The translations under genes were made by a program, and so were the position numbers. The notes under the pieces are model-generated. The model had not been told where the DNA came from. It worked only from the letters and a program-made list of their open reading frames with translations, and did no database searches. From Candidatus Izemoplasma sp. (lineage in GTDB: Bacteria; Bacillota_I; Bacilli_A; Izemoplasmatales; Izemoplasmataceae), in contig JAIPGF010000001.1 in assembly GCA_021736205.1 (NCBI GenBank), forward strand, positions 85,573 through 149,572: a stretch of 64,000 nucleotides of DNA, in the 5' to 3' direction. Each line of letters begins with the position of its first letter. The stretch's first letter is position 1. This document shows positions 33,985 to 45,050 of the stretch, in pieces.

Positions 33985-35367
33985 TTATTGATAGCGTGTT
34001 TTTTTAATTAAATATGGGACTAAGTCAGCTTTTTTCAATTTGACTTGTTCCATGGTATCTCTATCTCTAACTGTAAATATATCATTGTCTCTACCATCAT
34101 CATCAATTGTTATAACAAACGGTGTTCCAATCGCATCTTGACGTCTATAGCGTTTTCCAATATTTCCACTTTCATCGTATGTTGTTGGGAAGAAATCACT
34201 AATAAACGTAAATATTTCTTCTGCTTTTTCACGGTGATACTTTTTAATGAGTGGAAAAACAGCTACTTTATAGGGCGCTAGGTGCGCTGGAAGTTTCATA
34301 TTAATACGTGTTTCACCATCAGCAAGTGTTTCTTCTTTATAACTTTCGAGTAAAACACTTAAAAATAGACGTTCTACCCCAAGTGATGGTTCAATGACAT
34401 AGGGTAAATAACGCTCGTTTGTTTCTTGATCGTGGTATGTGAGCGTTTGTCCAGAAAGTGTTTGATGTTGTTTAAGGTCATAATCTGTACGTGATGCGAT
34501 GCCCCAAAGTTCATCAAATCCCCAAGGAAACTTGTATTCAATATCTGTTGTCGCATTTGAATAATGCGATAGTTGTTCAGGCTTATGATCCTTTAAGCGA
34601 AGATTTTCTTCGCTTAAGCCTTGTTTTAACAAGAATTCTTTGGATGTTTTTTTCCAGTAATCAAACCACTTAAGTTCCGTGTTTGGTTGACAGAAAAATT
34701 CTAATTCCATTTGTTCGAATTCTCGTGTACGAAAAATGAAGTTACCAGGGGTAATTTCATTTCTAAATGACTTTCCAATTTGTCCGATACCAAAGGGCAG
34801 TTTTAAACGCATTGAACGTTCAATGTTTTTAAAGTTTAAAAAGATTCCTTGCGCTGTTTCTGGACGCAAATAGATATCACTTTTTGAATCATCCACAACA
34901 CCTTGTGTGGTTTTAAACATTAAATTAAACTTGCGAATATCGGTATAATTAAGTGCACCACAGTTAGGACATACAACGTTATTTTGGTTGATATACTCAA
35001 ATAATTTTTCTTCTGACCAACCATCAACTTCAATCTCTTCTTCTGCGTGTTCTTCAATTAATTTATCAGCGCGGTGACGGGTATTACATGCTTTACAATC
35101 AAGTAAGGGATCGCTAAATCCATCAATATGTCCGCTTGCTTTCCACGTATCTGGATTTAATAAAATTGAGCTATCTAACCCAACGTTATAAGGTGATTGT
35201 TGGATAAATGTTTTCCACCAAGCAGTTTTTAAATTCTTTTTGAGTTCCACACCAAGTGGACCATAATCCCAGGTATTTGCCAGCCCACCATAGATTTCTG
35301 AACCTTGGTAAACAAATCCCCATTTTTTTGCGTAATTAACTAAGTCTTCCATTGTAAATTTACTCAT
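33985..35367 (-). CDS. glyS: Glycyl-tRNA synthetase (single-chain, alpha2 type)
   Basis: Class II synthetase of 460 residues. GFVYQGSEIYGGLANTWDYG is the start (its YGG-ANTWDYGP segment is diagnostic), motif 2 lies in FRTREFEQMELEFF, and motif 3 in VEPSLGVERLFL. CKACNTRH and CPNCG supply four cysteines for a zinc site. It is the single-chain form rather than glyQ-glyS. No T-box lies upstream; a TGTTATAAT extended -10 does. Confidence 0.95.
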   Translation of the reverse strand: MSKFTMEDLVNYAKKWGFVYQGSEIYGGLANTWDYGPLGVELKKNLKTAWWKTFIQQSPYNVGLDSSILLNPDTWKASGHIDGFSDPLLDCKACNTRHRADKLIEEHAEEEIEVDGWSEEKLFEYINQNNVVCPNCGALNYTDIRKFNLMFKTTQGVVDDSKSDIYLRPETAQGIFLNFKNIERSMRLKLPFGIGQIGKSFRNEITPGNFIFRTREFEQMELEFFCQPNTELKWFDYWKKTSKEFLLKQGLSEENLRLKDHKPEQLSHYSNATTDIEYKFPWGFDELWGIASRTDYDLKQHQTLSGQTLTYHDQETNERYLPYVIEPSLGVERLFLSVLLESYKEETLADGETRINMKLPAHLAPYKVAVFPLIKKYHREKAEEIFTFISDFFPTTYDESGNIGKRYRRQDAIGTPFVITIDDDGRDNDIFTVRDRDTMEQVKLKKADLVPYLIKKTRYQ

Positions 35368-35411
35368 AGTTGCCTCCTGTTTTAATCGTTAGACAGATTT
35401 ATGCAGTTTAT

Positions 35412-35420
35412 ATTATAACA
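35412..35420 (-). promoter_or_regulatory. Extended -10 promoter of glyS-dnaG-rpoD
   Basis: TGTTATAAT on the minus strand, 45 bases ahead of the glyS start; the -35 region (TCTCTT) is poor. Confidence 0.5.
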
Positions 35421-35448
35421 CAGATTATTTAAAAAAGAGACACGCTAC

Positions 35449-36168
35449 TTAGTATTTTTTAATTTGTTTGAGTATTTTTCGTGCTCTTGTATTAAAACTA
35501 ATAAATTCACTGTATAGGATATCAATTGTTTGTCTAATAGTTATACGGTCTTTTTGTGTGATCGTTGGTAAGGCATGTTTATCCACGTCAATCAGATAAA
35601 GGTATTGCATTTGTCGGTAGGTTGTTTTTAAGAGGGTGAAATTACTTGGGTTTAAGTGTGTTTTACACGTCACCCCACCACTGCTGGGATGAAACACTAA
35701 GTTAGTGCTTTTTCCACAGACCATGCATTCTTTAAAATTTAGACCATAGCCTAAAAAATAAAGTAGCTTTAATTCAAAGATAAAGGATAAAATTTCTGGA
35801 TCTTTGCCGGTGTTTAACAAATTGTACACTTTATCAACAAAGTGATACATCTTTGCATGATCACTTGTTTGATCTATGGTATGTCTGATGAGTTGGTTAA
35901 TATGGGTTAAGAAGGTAAAACATTCTAAGTCTTCTTTGATATGGGGATAATCATTAATAAGTTCCCCATCTTTTAAAATTGGAAATTCTTTACTGCTTTT
36001 TTTAAATTTTATTTTCGTGCCGGTTTGACTTAAAAAACGGTTGACACTGTTATGTTTTTTTACCGAGTAAGCACGCATACTAAGGTGTCCATTTGGTGTA
36101 TAAAGATATAATATTTTACTAGAATCTTTATAGTCAATGGTATGTAAGACAAATCCTTCTTGGTCCAT
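35449..36168 (-). CDS. recO: DNA repair protein RecO
   Basis: Helps load RecA with RecR in recombinational repair. The 239-residue protein begins with an OB domain (GFVLHTIDYKDSSKILYLYT) and has a zinc-binding Cys pair (CMVCGK) in the middle. Two adjacent ATG codons exist; the one at 36168 has the AGAGGG site at a better distance than 36171. It follows era by 11 bases, the usual era-recO order. Confidence 0.92.
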   Translation of the reverse strand: MDQEGFVLHTIDYKDSSKILYLYTPNGHLSMRAYSVKKHNSVNRFLSQTGTKIKFKKSSKEFPILKDGELINDYPHIKEDLECFTFLTHINQLIRHTIDQTSDHAKMYHFVDKVYNLLNTGKDPEILSFIFELKLLYFLGYGLNFKECMVCGKSTNLVFHPSSGGVTCKTHLNPSNFTLLKTTYRQMQYLYLIDVDKHALPTITQKDRITIRQTIDILYSEFISFNTRARKILKQIKKY

Positions 36169-36179
36169 CATATCCCTCT

Positions 36180-37079
36180 TTATTCGTCTATTTTATAACC
36201 AAAATCATCTAGGTGATAGTCTTTGTTGCGCCAATCTTTAACGACTCTTACATGCAAGTCTAAAAAGATTTTTTCGCCAAGTAAGTTTAAAATATCTTGA
36301 CGGGCTTTTGTCCCAATACGTTTAATCATTTTGCCACCCTTACCAATAATAATCCCTTTTTGGGAGTTGCGTTCGACAATGATTGAGGCATGGATATTTA
36401 ATAACCCATCGCGTTTCTCATCGCGTTCAATATGATCAATCTTACAGTTGACACTGTGGGGAATTTCATGACGCGTGAGGTTAAGAATTTTTTCTCTAAT
36501 ATATTCTGTCACCAAAAACATATCTGAATGATCAGTAATCATCTCATCAGGGTAATATTTAGGTCCTTCAGGGAGTTCTTGTTCAATATCTTTCACAATG
36601 CGTTTTAAATTGGTTTTTTTTAGGGCACTAATCGTAAATACGCCTTTAAACGGGTATTTACTTTTATATGACTGAACAATTTGTTTCAGTTTGTCAAAGT
36701 CTTTGATTAAATCTACTTTATTAATCAATAAAAACACAGGTGTCTTCGTTTGATTAAGTTCATTGACAATAAAGGCTTCTCCTTTACCAAATGATTCTGT
36801 CGCATCAACCATATACAAGATTAAATCAACACTTTTGAGCGTGTTGATTGCTTCTTTTGTCATGTACGTGCCTAATTTATGTTTGGGTTTATGGATACCT
36901 GGGGTATCAATAAAAATAATTTGTGATGTTTTTGTGGTTAAAATCCCTGATATTTTGTTGCGTGTTGTTTGTGGTTTATTGGATGTAATCGCCACTTTTT
37001 CATCTAAAACACTATTCATAAACGTTGATTTACCAACGTTTGGACGCCCAATAATGGTACAAAATCCACTTCTAAACAT
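36180..37079 (-). CDS. era: GTPase Era
   Basis: GTPase that binds 16S rRNA and monitors 30S assembly. The 299-residue protein has G1 IIGRPNVGKSTF, G3 IFIDTPGIHKPKH, G4 LLINKVDL and G5 ISALKKTN, then a C-terminal KH domain with GIIIGKGGKMIKRIGTKAR. Start is ATG after GAGGAGGACATGTA; it overlaps the cdd stop by one base. Confidence 0.97.
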   Translation of the reverse strand: MFRSGFCTIIGRPNVGKSTFMNSVLDEKVAITSNKPQTTRNKISGILTTKTSQIIFIDTPGIHKPKHKLGTYMTKEAINTLKSVDLILYMVDATESFGKGEAFIVNELNQTKTPVFLLINKVDLIKDFDKLKQIVQSYKSKYPFKGVFTISALKKTNLKRIVKDIEQELPEGPKYYPDEMITDHSDMFLVTEYIREKILNLTRHEIPHSVNCKIDHIERDEKRDGLLNIHASIIVERNSQKGIIIGKGGKMIKRIGTKARQDILNLLGEKIFLDLHVRVVKDWRNKDYHLDDFGYKIDE

Positions 37080-37471
37080 TACATGTCCTCCTCGGTAAAT
37101 CCATGTGGTAATAAGTCTTTGTTTATGAGTGTTTTTGTGCGTCCATCTTTGGTGCTTAAATGCACCTTCGCCTCAGCTGGCATTAATTCTCGCATTACCT
37201 GGCGACAAGAACCACACGGAGAAACAAAGTTATCTTTATTTGTTGTGATGAGTATCTCTTTTATATCTTCTTTGCGATACCCGTTTGTATACGCAGTAAA
37301 TAAAGCTGTGCGCTCAGCACAGTTGGTGAGTCCATAAGCGGCGTTTTCCACATTTACTCCCGTAATGATAGTGCCATCTTTTAATTTAAGTGCAGCACCA
37401 ACAGGAAAGTTAGAATAACGAGCGTAAGAATTTTTAATCGTTTTTCTTGCTTCTTCGAATAACTTTTTCAT
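37079..37471 (-). CDS. cdd: Cytidine deaminase
   Basis: Deaminates cytidine and deoxycytidine. The 130-residue tetrameric type shows NAAYGLTNCAERTALF (catalytic Glu after the zinc Cys) and SPCGSCRQVM with the other two cysteines. Located between ybeY and era as in Bacillus, but dgkA, which usually separates ybeY and cdd there, is absent. Confidence 0.95.
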   Translation of the reverse strand: MKKLFEEARKTIKNSYARYSNFPVGAALKLKDGTIITGVNVENAAYGLTNCAERTALFTAYTNGYRKEDIKEILITTNKDNFVSPCGSCRQVMRELMPAEAKVHLSTKDGRTKTLINKDLLPHGFTEEDM

Positions 37472-37475
37472 TGTT

Positions 37476-37904
37476 TCACGACCTTTTTAAATTAGCGTTT
37501 TTTAATAGTTTATTTTGTAAAGAAAACATGGTGTCTTCTGTGTCTTTTGTGTCATGGGTGTACCCGAGTGTATGGAGTAATCCATGCACAATTAAGAATC
37601 CCAGTTCTCGATCAAATGAATGATTGTAGGTATTTGCTTGTTCTTTTGTTTTATCTAGGCTCACAAATACATCGCCTAAATGGTTAAGTTCCCCATCAAC
37701 AAAGGTAAGGACATCTGTGGGCATATCTTTGTCTCTAAACTGTTTGTTGAGACGTGTTATTTCTTGATTGTCCACTAAAATAAGAGATAATAATTTGTCT
37801 GTTACAGCTAAGTGTTTATCTGCGACGTCAGCGATTTTTTTAGTAATACTTGAATAATCTTTTTCATCATAAGAGTTTGTTATAGTTATTTTCATAGGTT
37901 TCAT
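37476..37904 (-). CDS. ybeY: rRNA maturation endoribonuclease YbeY
   Basis: Single-strand endoribonuclease for 16S rRNA 3' end processing. The signature HGLLHTLGYTHD gives the three zinc-binding histidines. At 142 residues it has normal length. The start overlaps the end of phoH by 38 bases; the second ATG at 37895 has no ribosome site, so 37904 is kept. Confidence 0.94.
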   Translation of the reverse strand: MKPMKITITNSYDEKDYSSITKKIADVADKHLAVTDKLLSLILVDNQEITRLNKQFRDKDMPTDVLTFVDGELNHLGDVFVSLDKTKEQANTYNHSFDRELGFLIVHGLLHTLGYTHDTKDTEDTMFSLQNKLLKNANLKRS

Positions 37905-38853
37905 ATTTCTTCAATACTTTTTGGACGAGTGGATGACGAATCACATCAACGCGTTCAAATTGAATGATTGAAATACCTTCAACTCCTTTTAACAGATTTA
38001 TCGCATGAACTAACCCACTGTGGGTTTTATGTGGTAAATCAATTTGTGTAATATCACCTGTGACAACCATTTTTGAATCAAACCCTAGACGGGTTAAAAA
38101 TAGTTTCATTTGGTTTTTAGTGGTATTTTGCGCTTCATCTAAGATAACATATGCTTTTTCTAATGTGCGTCCGCGCATGTAAGCAAGGGGCGCAATCTCA
38201 ATGATGCCGTTTTCAATTAAGTCATCGGTTTGTTTGTGACCTAATGCTTCATACAACGCATCGTATAACGGTCTTAAATAAGGATCGACTTTTTCTTTTA
38301 AATCACCGGGTAAAAATCCTAATTTCTCTCCTGCTTCAACCGCAGGGCGCGTTAGGATTATTTTTTTAACTGATCCTGATTTTAATGCTTTAACGGCATT
38401 TAATACTGCCACATATGTTTTTCCAGTACCAGCAGGACCAACACCAAACACAAGATCATTTTTATTTATTGATTTAATGTAGTGCTTTTGATTAATTGTT
38501 TTGGCATAAATTGGCTTACCTTCAACTGTATTTGTGATGAGTAAGCGATGAATATAAATATCAATAATTGCTTCTTGGGTTTTTGTTTCTGCGAGTTTAG
38601 CAATATAAATAACATCGCGTTCGCTTAAAACAACGTTGTTGTCTGCAATAGCTATTAAACTAGAAAATATTTTCTCGAGTTGTTTTTTGGTTGTTTCATC
38701 AGCTTTTTCTAGTAAGATATCGTCGCCTTTTGTATGGATATCAACGTTAAAAAGAGATTTTAGAATCTCCAAGTTTTTATCATTATTCCCAATAACCATA
38801 CGAAATGTATCTAAGGTATTGAATGTTATATCTAGTTTGATTAAATCAGCCAA
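37867..38853 (-). CDS. phoH: PhoH family ATPase
   Basis: A 328-residue P-loop ATPase often fused or linked to RNA metabolism genes. Walker A is GVGPAGTGKTYVAV, Walker B is YVILDEAQNTT, and the sensor region has VVTGDITQIDLPH. About 100 N-terminal residues precede the ATPase. The phoH-ybeY pair is conserved. Expression is likely driven by the extended -10 just upstream. Confidence 0.94.
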   Translation of the reverse strand: MADLIKLDITFNTLDTFRMVIGNNDKNLEILKSLFNVDIHTKGDDILLEKADETTKKQLEKIFSSLIAIADNNVVLSERDVIYIAKLAETKTQEAIIDIYIHRLLITNTVEGKPIYAKTINQKHYIKSINKNDLVFGVGPAGTGKTYVAVLNAVKALKSGSVKKIILTRPAVEAGEKLGFLPGDLKEKVDPYLRPLYDALYEALGHKQTDDLIENGIIEIAPLAYMRGRTLEKAYVILDEAQNTTKNQMKLFLTRLGFDSKMVVTGDITQIDLPHKTHSGLVHAINLLKGVEGISIIQFERVDVIRHPLVQKVLKKYETYENNYNKLL

Positions 38854-38874
38854 TATATCACGTTCCTTATATAT

Positions 38875-38883
38875 AGTATACCA
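38875..38883 (-). promoter_or_regulatory. Extended -10 promoter of phoH-ybeY-cdd-era-recO
   Basis: TGGTATACT on the minus strand, 22 bases ahead of the phoH start, with no recognisable -35. Confidence 0.45.
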
Positions 38884-38923
38884 TAAATAGCTCTTTTAGT
38901 GTGCTTAAATATTAACAAATTCT

Positions 38924-40219
38924 TTAAGGGTTGTAAAGGGAAGCTGTTGTGTTATTGTAGGCGAGTTGTTTTAGTTTAACAGGGCGAATGGTGTTATGTA
39001 ATGATTCATCTTTTTTAACTTTAACACTTATATAATTTTCTGTATGTCCATAAGTGTATTTATCGTCACTACTTTCAAATAACACATGAAGGATCTGATC
39101 TTTATTGCTTTTGATAAAATGCTCCGCAAGTGTCTCGTTTAACGCAAGTAAATCGTTGCGTCGTTTTGTTTTGATAATCCCGTTTACTTTAGGGGTTAAT
39201 TTAGCTGCCTTTGTGCCACTACGTTTTGAGTAAGGAAAGACATGTAGTTCACTAAAGGCAATGCGCTTAACATTTTTTAATGTTTCTATGTGATCTTCAT
39301 CTGTTTCTGTGGGAAATCCAGTGATGATGTCGGTTGTGATCGCTATATTTGGTAGTTTTTCCCTAATTTCATCAATACGGTCTTTAAAAGTTTGAATGGT
39401 ATATTTGCGTTTCATTTTCTTTAATATTATATCGGAACCTGCTTGCAATGGTATATGGAGATGATTGACAAATACGTCACTTTCTGCCATTAAACTGATA
39501 ATCTCATCACTTAATTCATTGATTTCTATCGATGAAAGTCTGAGTCGTTTAAGATGCGGGATGGTAGCACATTCTACTAATAAGTCAAACAACGAATAAT
39601 CCTCTAAATCTAGACCATACCCCCCTGTATGTATCCCCGTAAGAATAATTTCTTTATAGTTGTTGTTAACAAGTTCTTTTATTTCTTTAAGAATGACTTC
39701 TTTAGGGCGGGAACGAACAGGACCACGTGCATAAGGAATTATACAATAAGAACAAAAGTTATTACATCCATCTTGTATTTTTACATAAGCTCTTGTTTGT
39801 TCTTTAAAGTTGGTTACGTGTATTTCATCAAAGACTTTGTATTTAGAGACATCTTCGACATTGATATACTGCGCACGTTTTCTTAAAGAATCTTTTATGT
39901 AGGTGACAAGTTTTTCACGATGGGTGGTACCTAATATAATATCAACACCCCTTATCGCTTCAATTTCTTCTGTACTTACTTGTGAATAACACCCCATAAC
40001 AGCAATAACGGCGTCCGGATTTTGCCGGTTTAGTCGTCTAATGATTTTACGACTTTTCGCATCGGCGTTGTTAGTTACTGTGCAAGTATTGATCACGTAA
40101 GCATCTGCTTGGTCTGTGTAATCTACTATGTCAAAGCCTGCTTTGACAAATAAATTTGAAATACTTTCTGTTTCATAGGTATTAACTTTACAGCCCAGGG
40201 TATAAAAGGCAATTTTCAT
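38924..40219 (-). CDS. mtaB: tRNA t6A37 methylthiotransferase MtaB
   Basis: Radical-SAM enzyme converting t6A37 to ms2t6A37. The 431-residue protein has the N-terminal UPF0004 domain (FYTLGCKVNTYETES, VINTCTVTNNAD, VMGCYSQ), the radical-SAM triad CNNFCSYCIIP and a C-terminal TRAM domain. GCKVN rather than GCQMN separates MtaB from MiaB. It follows the dnaJ operon as in Bacillus, but prmA and rsmE are missing between them. Confidence 0.94.
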   Translation of the reverse strand: MKIAFYTLGCKVNTYETESISNLFVKAGFDIVDYTDQADAYVINTCTVTNNADAKSRKIIRRLNRQNPDAVIAVMGCYSQVSTEEIEAIRGVDIILGTTHREKLVTYIKDSLRKRAQYINVEDVSKYKVFDEIHVTNFKEQTRAYVKIQDGCNNFCSYCIIPYARGPVRSRPKEVILKEIKELVNNNYKEIILTGIHTGGYGLDLEDYSLFDLLVECATIPHLKRLRLSSIEINELSDEIISLMAESDVFVNHLHIPLQAGSDIILKKMKRKYTIQTFKDRIDEIREKLPNIAITTDIITGFPTETDEDHIETLKNVKRIAFSELHVFPYSKRSGTKAAKLTPKVNGIIKTKRRNDLLALNETLAEHFIKSNKDQILHVLFESSDDKYTYGHTENYISVKVKKDESLHNTIRPVKLKQLAYNNTTASLYNP

Positions 40220-40332
40220 AGTGTACCTCCCGTCTTTATGAATGAACTAATAGGGTTGTTTATGCAGGATACATCTGATTCTTATTTACTTAATGATCTA
40301 TAAATATCGTTATAACTAGTATAACATATATC

Positions 40333-40359
40333 AAAAAAAGGTTTATAAAAACCTTTTTT
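40333..40359. terminator. Terminator after dnaJ
   Basis: Stem AAAAAAGGTTT/AAACCTTTTTT with loop ATAA, directly at the dnaJ stop; T-rich on the minus strand. The rest of the 40220-40357 gap is AT-rich with partial -10-like hexamers (an imperfect GTTATA/TATAAC repeat) that may drive mtaB. Confidence 0.82.
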
Positions 40360-41470
40360 AAGATGTGAATGCATTTTTTACTTTATCGAAAAACGAGTCA
40401 TCGTTTTGTAAGTTTGTTTGATCGAGTTTTTCAAATAACTCTCGTTGTTTTTTGGTTAAGTTTTTCGGGGTAACAACTTTAATAATAACGTGTTCGTCTC
40501 CATTACGTTTGGTTCGGACATTCGGAATACCTTTGTCTCGTAATCTAAATTTAGAACCACTTTGTGTGCCTGCGGGCACTTTAAGTTTCACATCACCGTG
40601 TGGTGTGGGTACTTCTATTTTATCTCCGAGTGCTGCTTGACTAATGGTAACGGGAACTTCAACAACCACATCATCGCCATGTCGTTTAAAGATATCGTGT
40701 GCCTTGACATCAAATAAGATGTATAAGTCACCTGCAGGTCCGCCGTTGTAACCTTTGTTTCCATATCCTTCTAATCTGATTTGTTGTCCGGAATCGATAC
40801 CGGCAGGTACTTTTACTTCAATATCTTTTTCTTTAGAAATAACGCCATCTCCATGACAAGTATCACATTTACGTGTTATTTCTTTACCGGTTCCACCACA
40901 TTTAGGGCAAGTTGTTTGTGTTCGCGTGCGACCTAAAATGGTTTGTTGTTCCATGATAACTTGTCCTTGTCCTTTACATTTTGTACAGGTCTTTACATCT
41001 TTTTTACTGTGGGCACCTGTCCCATGACAACTTGGACATTCTTCATGAACAGTTACACGTATCTTCTTTTTTGCACCAAAAACAGCTTCTTTAAAGGAAA
41101 CACGCATTTTACGTTGTATGTCTTGTCCTTTTCTAGGTCGAGATGAACGTCTGGAACGTCCGCCGCCGCCACCGCCAAAGAAACTTGAAAATATGTCGTT
41201 CATATCAAAGTCAAATCCACCAAATCCGGATGTGTCAAACCCAGCACCATTATTTGCTTGATGACCAAATTGGTCATACTTGCTGCGTTTTTGTGAGTCA
41301 CTTAAGACTTCATATGCTTCTTGGACTTCTTTGAATTTTGCTTCTGAATTTTCTTCTGTTGAGACATCTGGATGGTATTTTTTAGCCAATTTACGGTACG
41401 CTTTTTTAATTTCTGTGTCGCTGGCATCTTTGGAAATACCTAAGACATCATAATAATCTCTTTTGCTCAT
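40358..41470 (-). CDS. dnaJ: Chaperone DnaJ (Hsp40)
   Basis: Co-chaperone of DnaK. The 370-residue type I protein has a J domain with HPD (KKYHPDVS), a Gly/Phe-rich linker, four CxxCxGxG zinc repeats (CPSCHGTG, CTKCKGQG, CPKCGGTG, CDTCHGDG) and C-terminal substrate domains. The GTG at 41479 lies in the AGGAGTGA ribosome site, so the ATG at 41470 is used. Confidence 0.97.
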   Translation of the reverse strand: MSKRDYYDVLGISKDASDTEIKKAYRKLAKKYHPDVSTEENSEAKFKEVQEAYEVLSDSQKRSKYDQFGHQANNGAGFDTSGFGGFDFDMNDIFSSFFGGGGGGRSRRSSRPRKGQDIQRKMRVSFKEAVFGAKKKIRVTVHEECPSCHGTGAHSKKDVKTCTKCKGQGQVIMEQQTILGRTRTQTTCPKCGGTGKEITRKCDTCHGDGVISKEKDIEVKVPAGIDSGQQIRLEGYGNKGYNGGPAGDLYILFDVKAHDIFKRHGDDVVVEVPVTISQAALGDKIEVPTPHGDVKLKVPAGTQSGSKFRLRDKGIPNVRTKRNGDEHVIIKVVTPKNLTKKQRELFEKLDQTNLQNDDSFFDKVKNAFTS

Positions 41471-41490
41471 AAAAGTCACTCCTACTTGAA

Positions 41491-41520
41491 GTAAGAAGCA
41501 GAGTTTGCTCTGCTTCTTAC
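41491..41520 (-). other. Hairpin between dnaK and dnaJ
   Basis: Perfect 13-base arms (GTAAGAAGCAGAG and complement) around a four-base loop, between co-directional genes. There is no U tract, so it is more likely an mRNA processing/stability hairpin or attenuator than a full terminator. Confidence 0.65.
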
Positions 41521-41534
41521 ATTATTTGATCTAT

Positions 41535-43373
<1,839 letters not shown>

Positions 43374-43394
43374 TTATTCACTCCTTTAATTTTT

Positions 43395-43961
43395 TTACTC
43401 TGAAATTTTGACCATTGCAGGTCGTAATACGCGGTCTTTAAACATATATCCTGTTTGCAGTACTTCAATGACGATATCTTTTTCTAATCCATCAACTTTT
43501 TCTTTGCCAACCGCGTGATGGAATTTCGGGTTATATTCTTCGTCAAGTGCTGCAATTTCACTAACGCCTTCATCTTCTAAGGCTTTCATTAATTGATTTT
43601 TAATTATTTTAAACCCTTGAACATAACTGTGTACGGCGTCGTTATCAACGTTGTGTTTCAAAGCCAATTCAAAATTATCAATCGGCTCGAGTAAATTCTT
43701 TGCGATTCCCATCGCAGCGTATTTACGCTCCTTGATGCGTTCGTTTACAAGTCTCTTTTTGGTGTTTTCTAATTTTGCATGTTCTTTTAGAAAATCAGCT
43801 TTAAGATCTTTTACTACTTCCTTTAATTCATCAATTTCTTGACTGAGCTGTTCTTCTTTGGTGAGTTCTTTTGTTTCTTCTGTTTCTTCAACTTTATTAT
43901 CTTGTTCTGTTGTTGCCTGGGTTTCTTTCTCTTCTTGCTCTTTTTTTGTTTTTTCTTCCAT
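43395..43961 (-). CDS. grpE: Nucleotide exchange factor GrpE
   Basis: Releases ADP from DnaK. The 188-residue protein has a long charged, Glu/Thr-rich N-terminal coiled coil (about 1-90), then NLLEPIDNFELAL and the C-terminal beta domain with EEYNPKFHHAVG and EVLQTGYMFKDRVLRPAMV. Follows hrcA by three bases. Confidence 0.96.
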   Translation of the reverse strand: MEEKTKKEQEEKETQATTEQDNKVEETEETKELTKEEQLSQEIDELKEVVKDLKADFLKEHAKLENTKKRLVNERIKERKYAAMGIAKNLLEPIDNFELALKHNVDNDAVHSYVQGFKIIKNQLMKALEDEGVSEIAALDEEYNPKFHHAVGKEKVDGLEKDIVIEVLQTGYMFKDRVLRPAMVKISE

Positions 43962-43964
43962 TGT

Positions 43965-44978
43965 TTACTCCTTATATAATTTAGACATGTGCGCTGCAAG
44001 GTATTTTACAAGGGGAATTACTTTTTGATATTCCATCCTGGTGGGTCCAACAATTGCGATGGTTCCTGTGTCTTCTTCATTTAATTTATAAGGCACACTA
44101 ATCACTGTACAATCACGCATTGCGTTGACTTGATTTTCGGCCCCAATCCTTACAGACAGACCATGTTGATTTGTGTTTTCTACGAGTTTAAATATTTCGT
44201 TTTCATCAAAGAATGTGAGTAATTCACGCACCTTCTCTAAGTCGTTAAACTCTGGTTGATACAACATTTTATTTTTACCTGATAAATAATACTTGCTTTT
44301 AGTAAACTTGGTAAAGGCTTCTAAAAATGTCTCAATAATTTTTTCATTATACACAAGCATATCTTTAATCCGTTCGGTGTTTATTTCATAATGGAGTTTT
44401 TCACTCACTTGATTAATTGGCACACCTTGTAAGATATCGTTGAATATTTCCATAACACGTTTCATCTGATCAACAGTTGTGTTTTCTGGAATTGAGATTT
44501 CTTTACTTTCAACATGTCCTTTATTGGTAATAATCAAGATGACACATTTGTTTTCATCCAAGGGAATTAACTCAATTTTACGTACCTTTGAATGATATGC
44601 GCTAGGTCCTAGTGCTACGGTTGTGTAATTGGTGAGATTGCTAAGTAAATTAACTGCTTGTCTTACAGCTTCTTCACGGTTAATTTCCTTTTTGTTTAAC
44701 AACTCATCAATGACTTTAAAGTTTTGATTGAGATCTTGTTCTTCGGATAAGATTTCTTCAATATAAAAATGATATCCTTTTTCACTCGGAATACGTCCAC
44801 TAGATGTATGGGTCTTTTCGATATATCCAAGATCTTCTAAATCAGCCATTTCATTACGAATTGTTGCGGATGAGACTTCAATTAATTTAGATAATGTGCG
44901 AGATCCAATTGGATCAGCGCTTTCGATGTACTCTTCTACGATGAGTTTTAAGACTAATTTCTGTCGTTCTGCAAGCAC
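43965..44978 (-). CDS. hrcA: Heat-inducible transcription repressor HrcA
   Basis: Represses the dnaK operon by binding CIRCE. The 337-residue protein has a winged helix at residues 1-75 (ADPIGSRTLSKLIEVSSATIRNE region, with LEDLGYIEKTHTSSGRIPS) and the GAF-like C-terminal domain. It is the first gene of its operon and sits directly behind the CIRCE sites, giving autoregulation. Confidence 0.97.
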   Translation of the reverse strand: MLAERQKLVLKLIVEEYIESADPIGSRTLSKLIEVSSATIRNEMADLEDLGYIEKTHTSSGRIPSEKGYHFYIEEILSEEQDLNQNFKVIDELLNKKEINREEAVRQAVNLLSNLTNYTTVALGPSAYHSKVRKIELIPLDENKCVILIITNKGHVESKEISIPENTTVDQMKRVMEIFNDILQGVPINQVSEKLHYEINTERIKDMLVYNEKIIETFLEAFTKFTKSKYYLSGKNKMLYQPEFNDLEKVRELLTFFDENEIFKLVENTNQHGLSVRIGAENQVNAMRDCTVISVPYKLNEEDTGTIAIVGPTRMEYQKVIPLVKYLAAHMSKLYKE

Positions 44979-44991
44979 AAAAACACCTCCA

Positions 44992-45017
44992 TTAGCACTC
45001 TTTTTTCTCTATGCTAA
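44992..45017. promoter_or_regulatory. Second, degenerate CIRCE-like element at the hrcA ribosome site
   Basis: A perfect left half TTAGCACTC (44992-45000) is followed, after eight bases, by a partial right half ending TGCTAA. It overlaps the leader close to the GGAGG of hrcA. Confidence 0.5.
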
Positions 45018-45021
45018 CAAC

Positions 45022-45050
45022 ATTATACAACACTGTATTAGCACTGTCAA
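45022..45050 (-). promoter_or_regulatory. Consensus promoter of hrcA-grpE-dnaK-dnaJ
   Basis: -35 TTGACA (45045-45050), 17-base spacer, -10 TATAAT (45022-45027) on the minus strand. The CIRCE inverted repeat overlaps the -35. Confidence 0.92.

Noticed and set aside
35368..35448. T-box leader of glyS
   Set aside because: The 81-base gap lacks TGGTACCGCG and is too short.
30977..38853. Phage or plasmid origin of dnaG/rpoD region
   Set aside because: Gene order and content are the conserved chromosomal macromolecular synthesis cluster.
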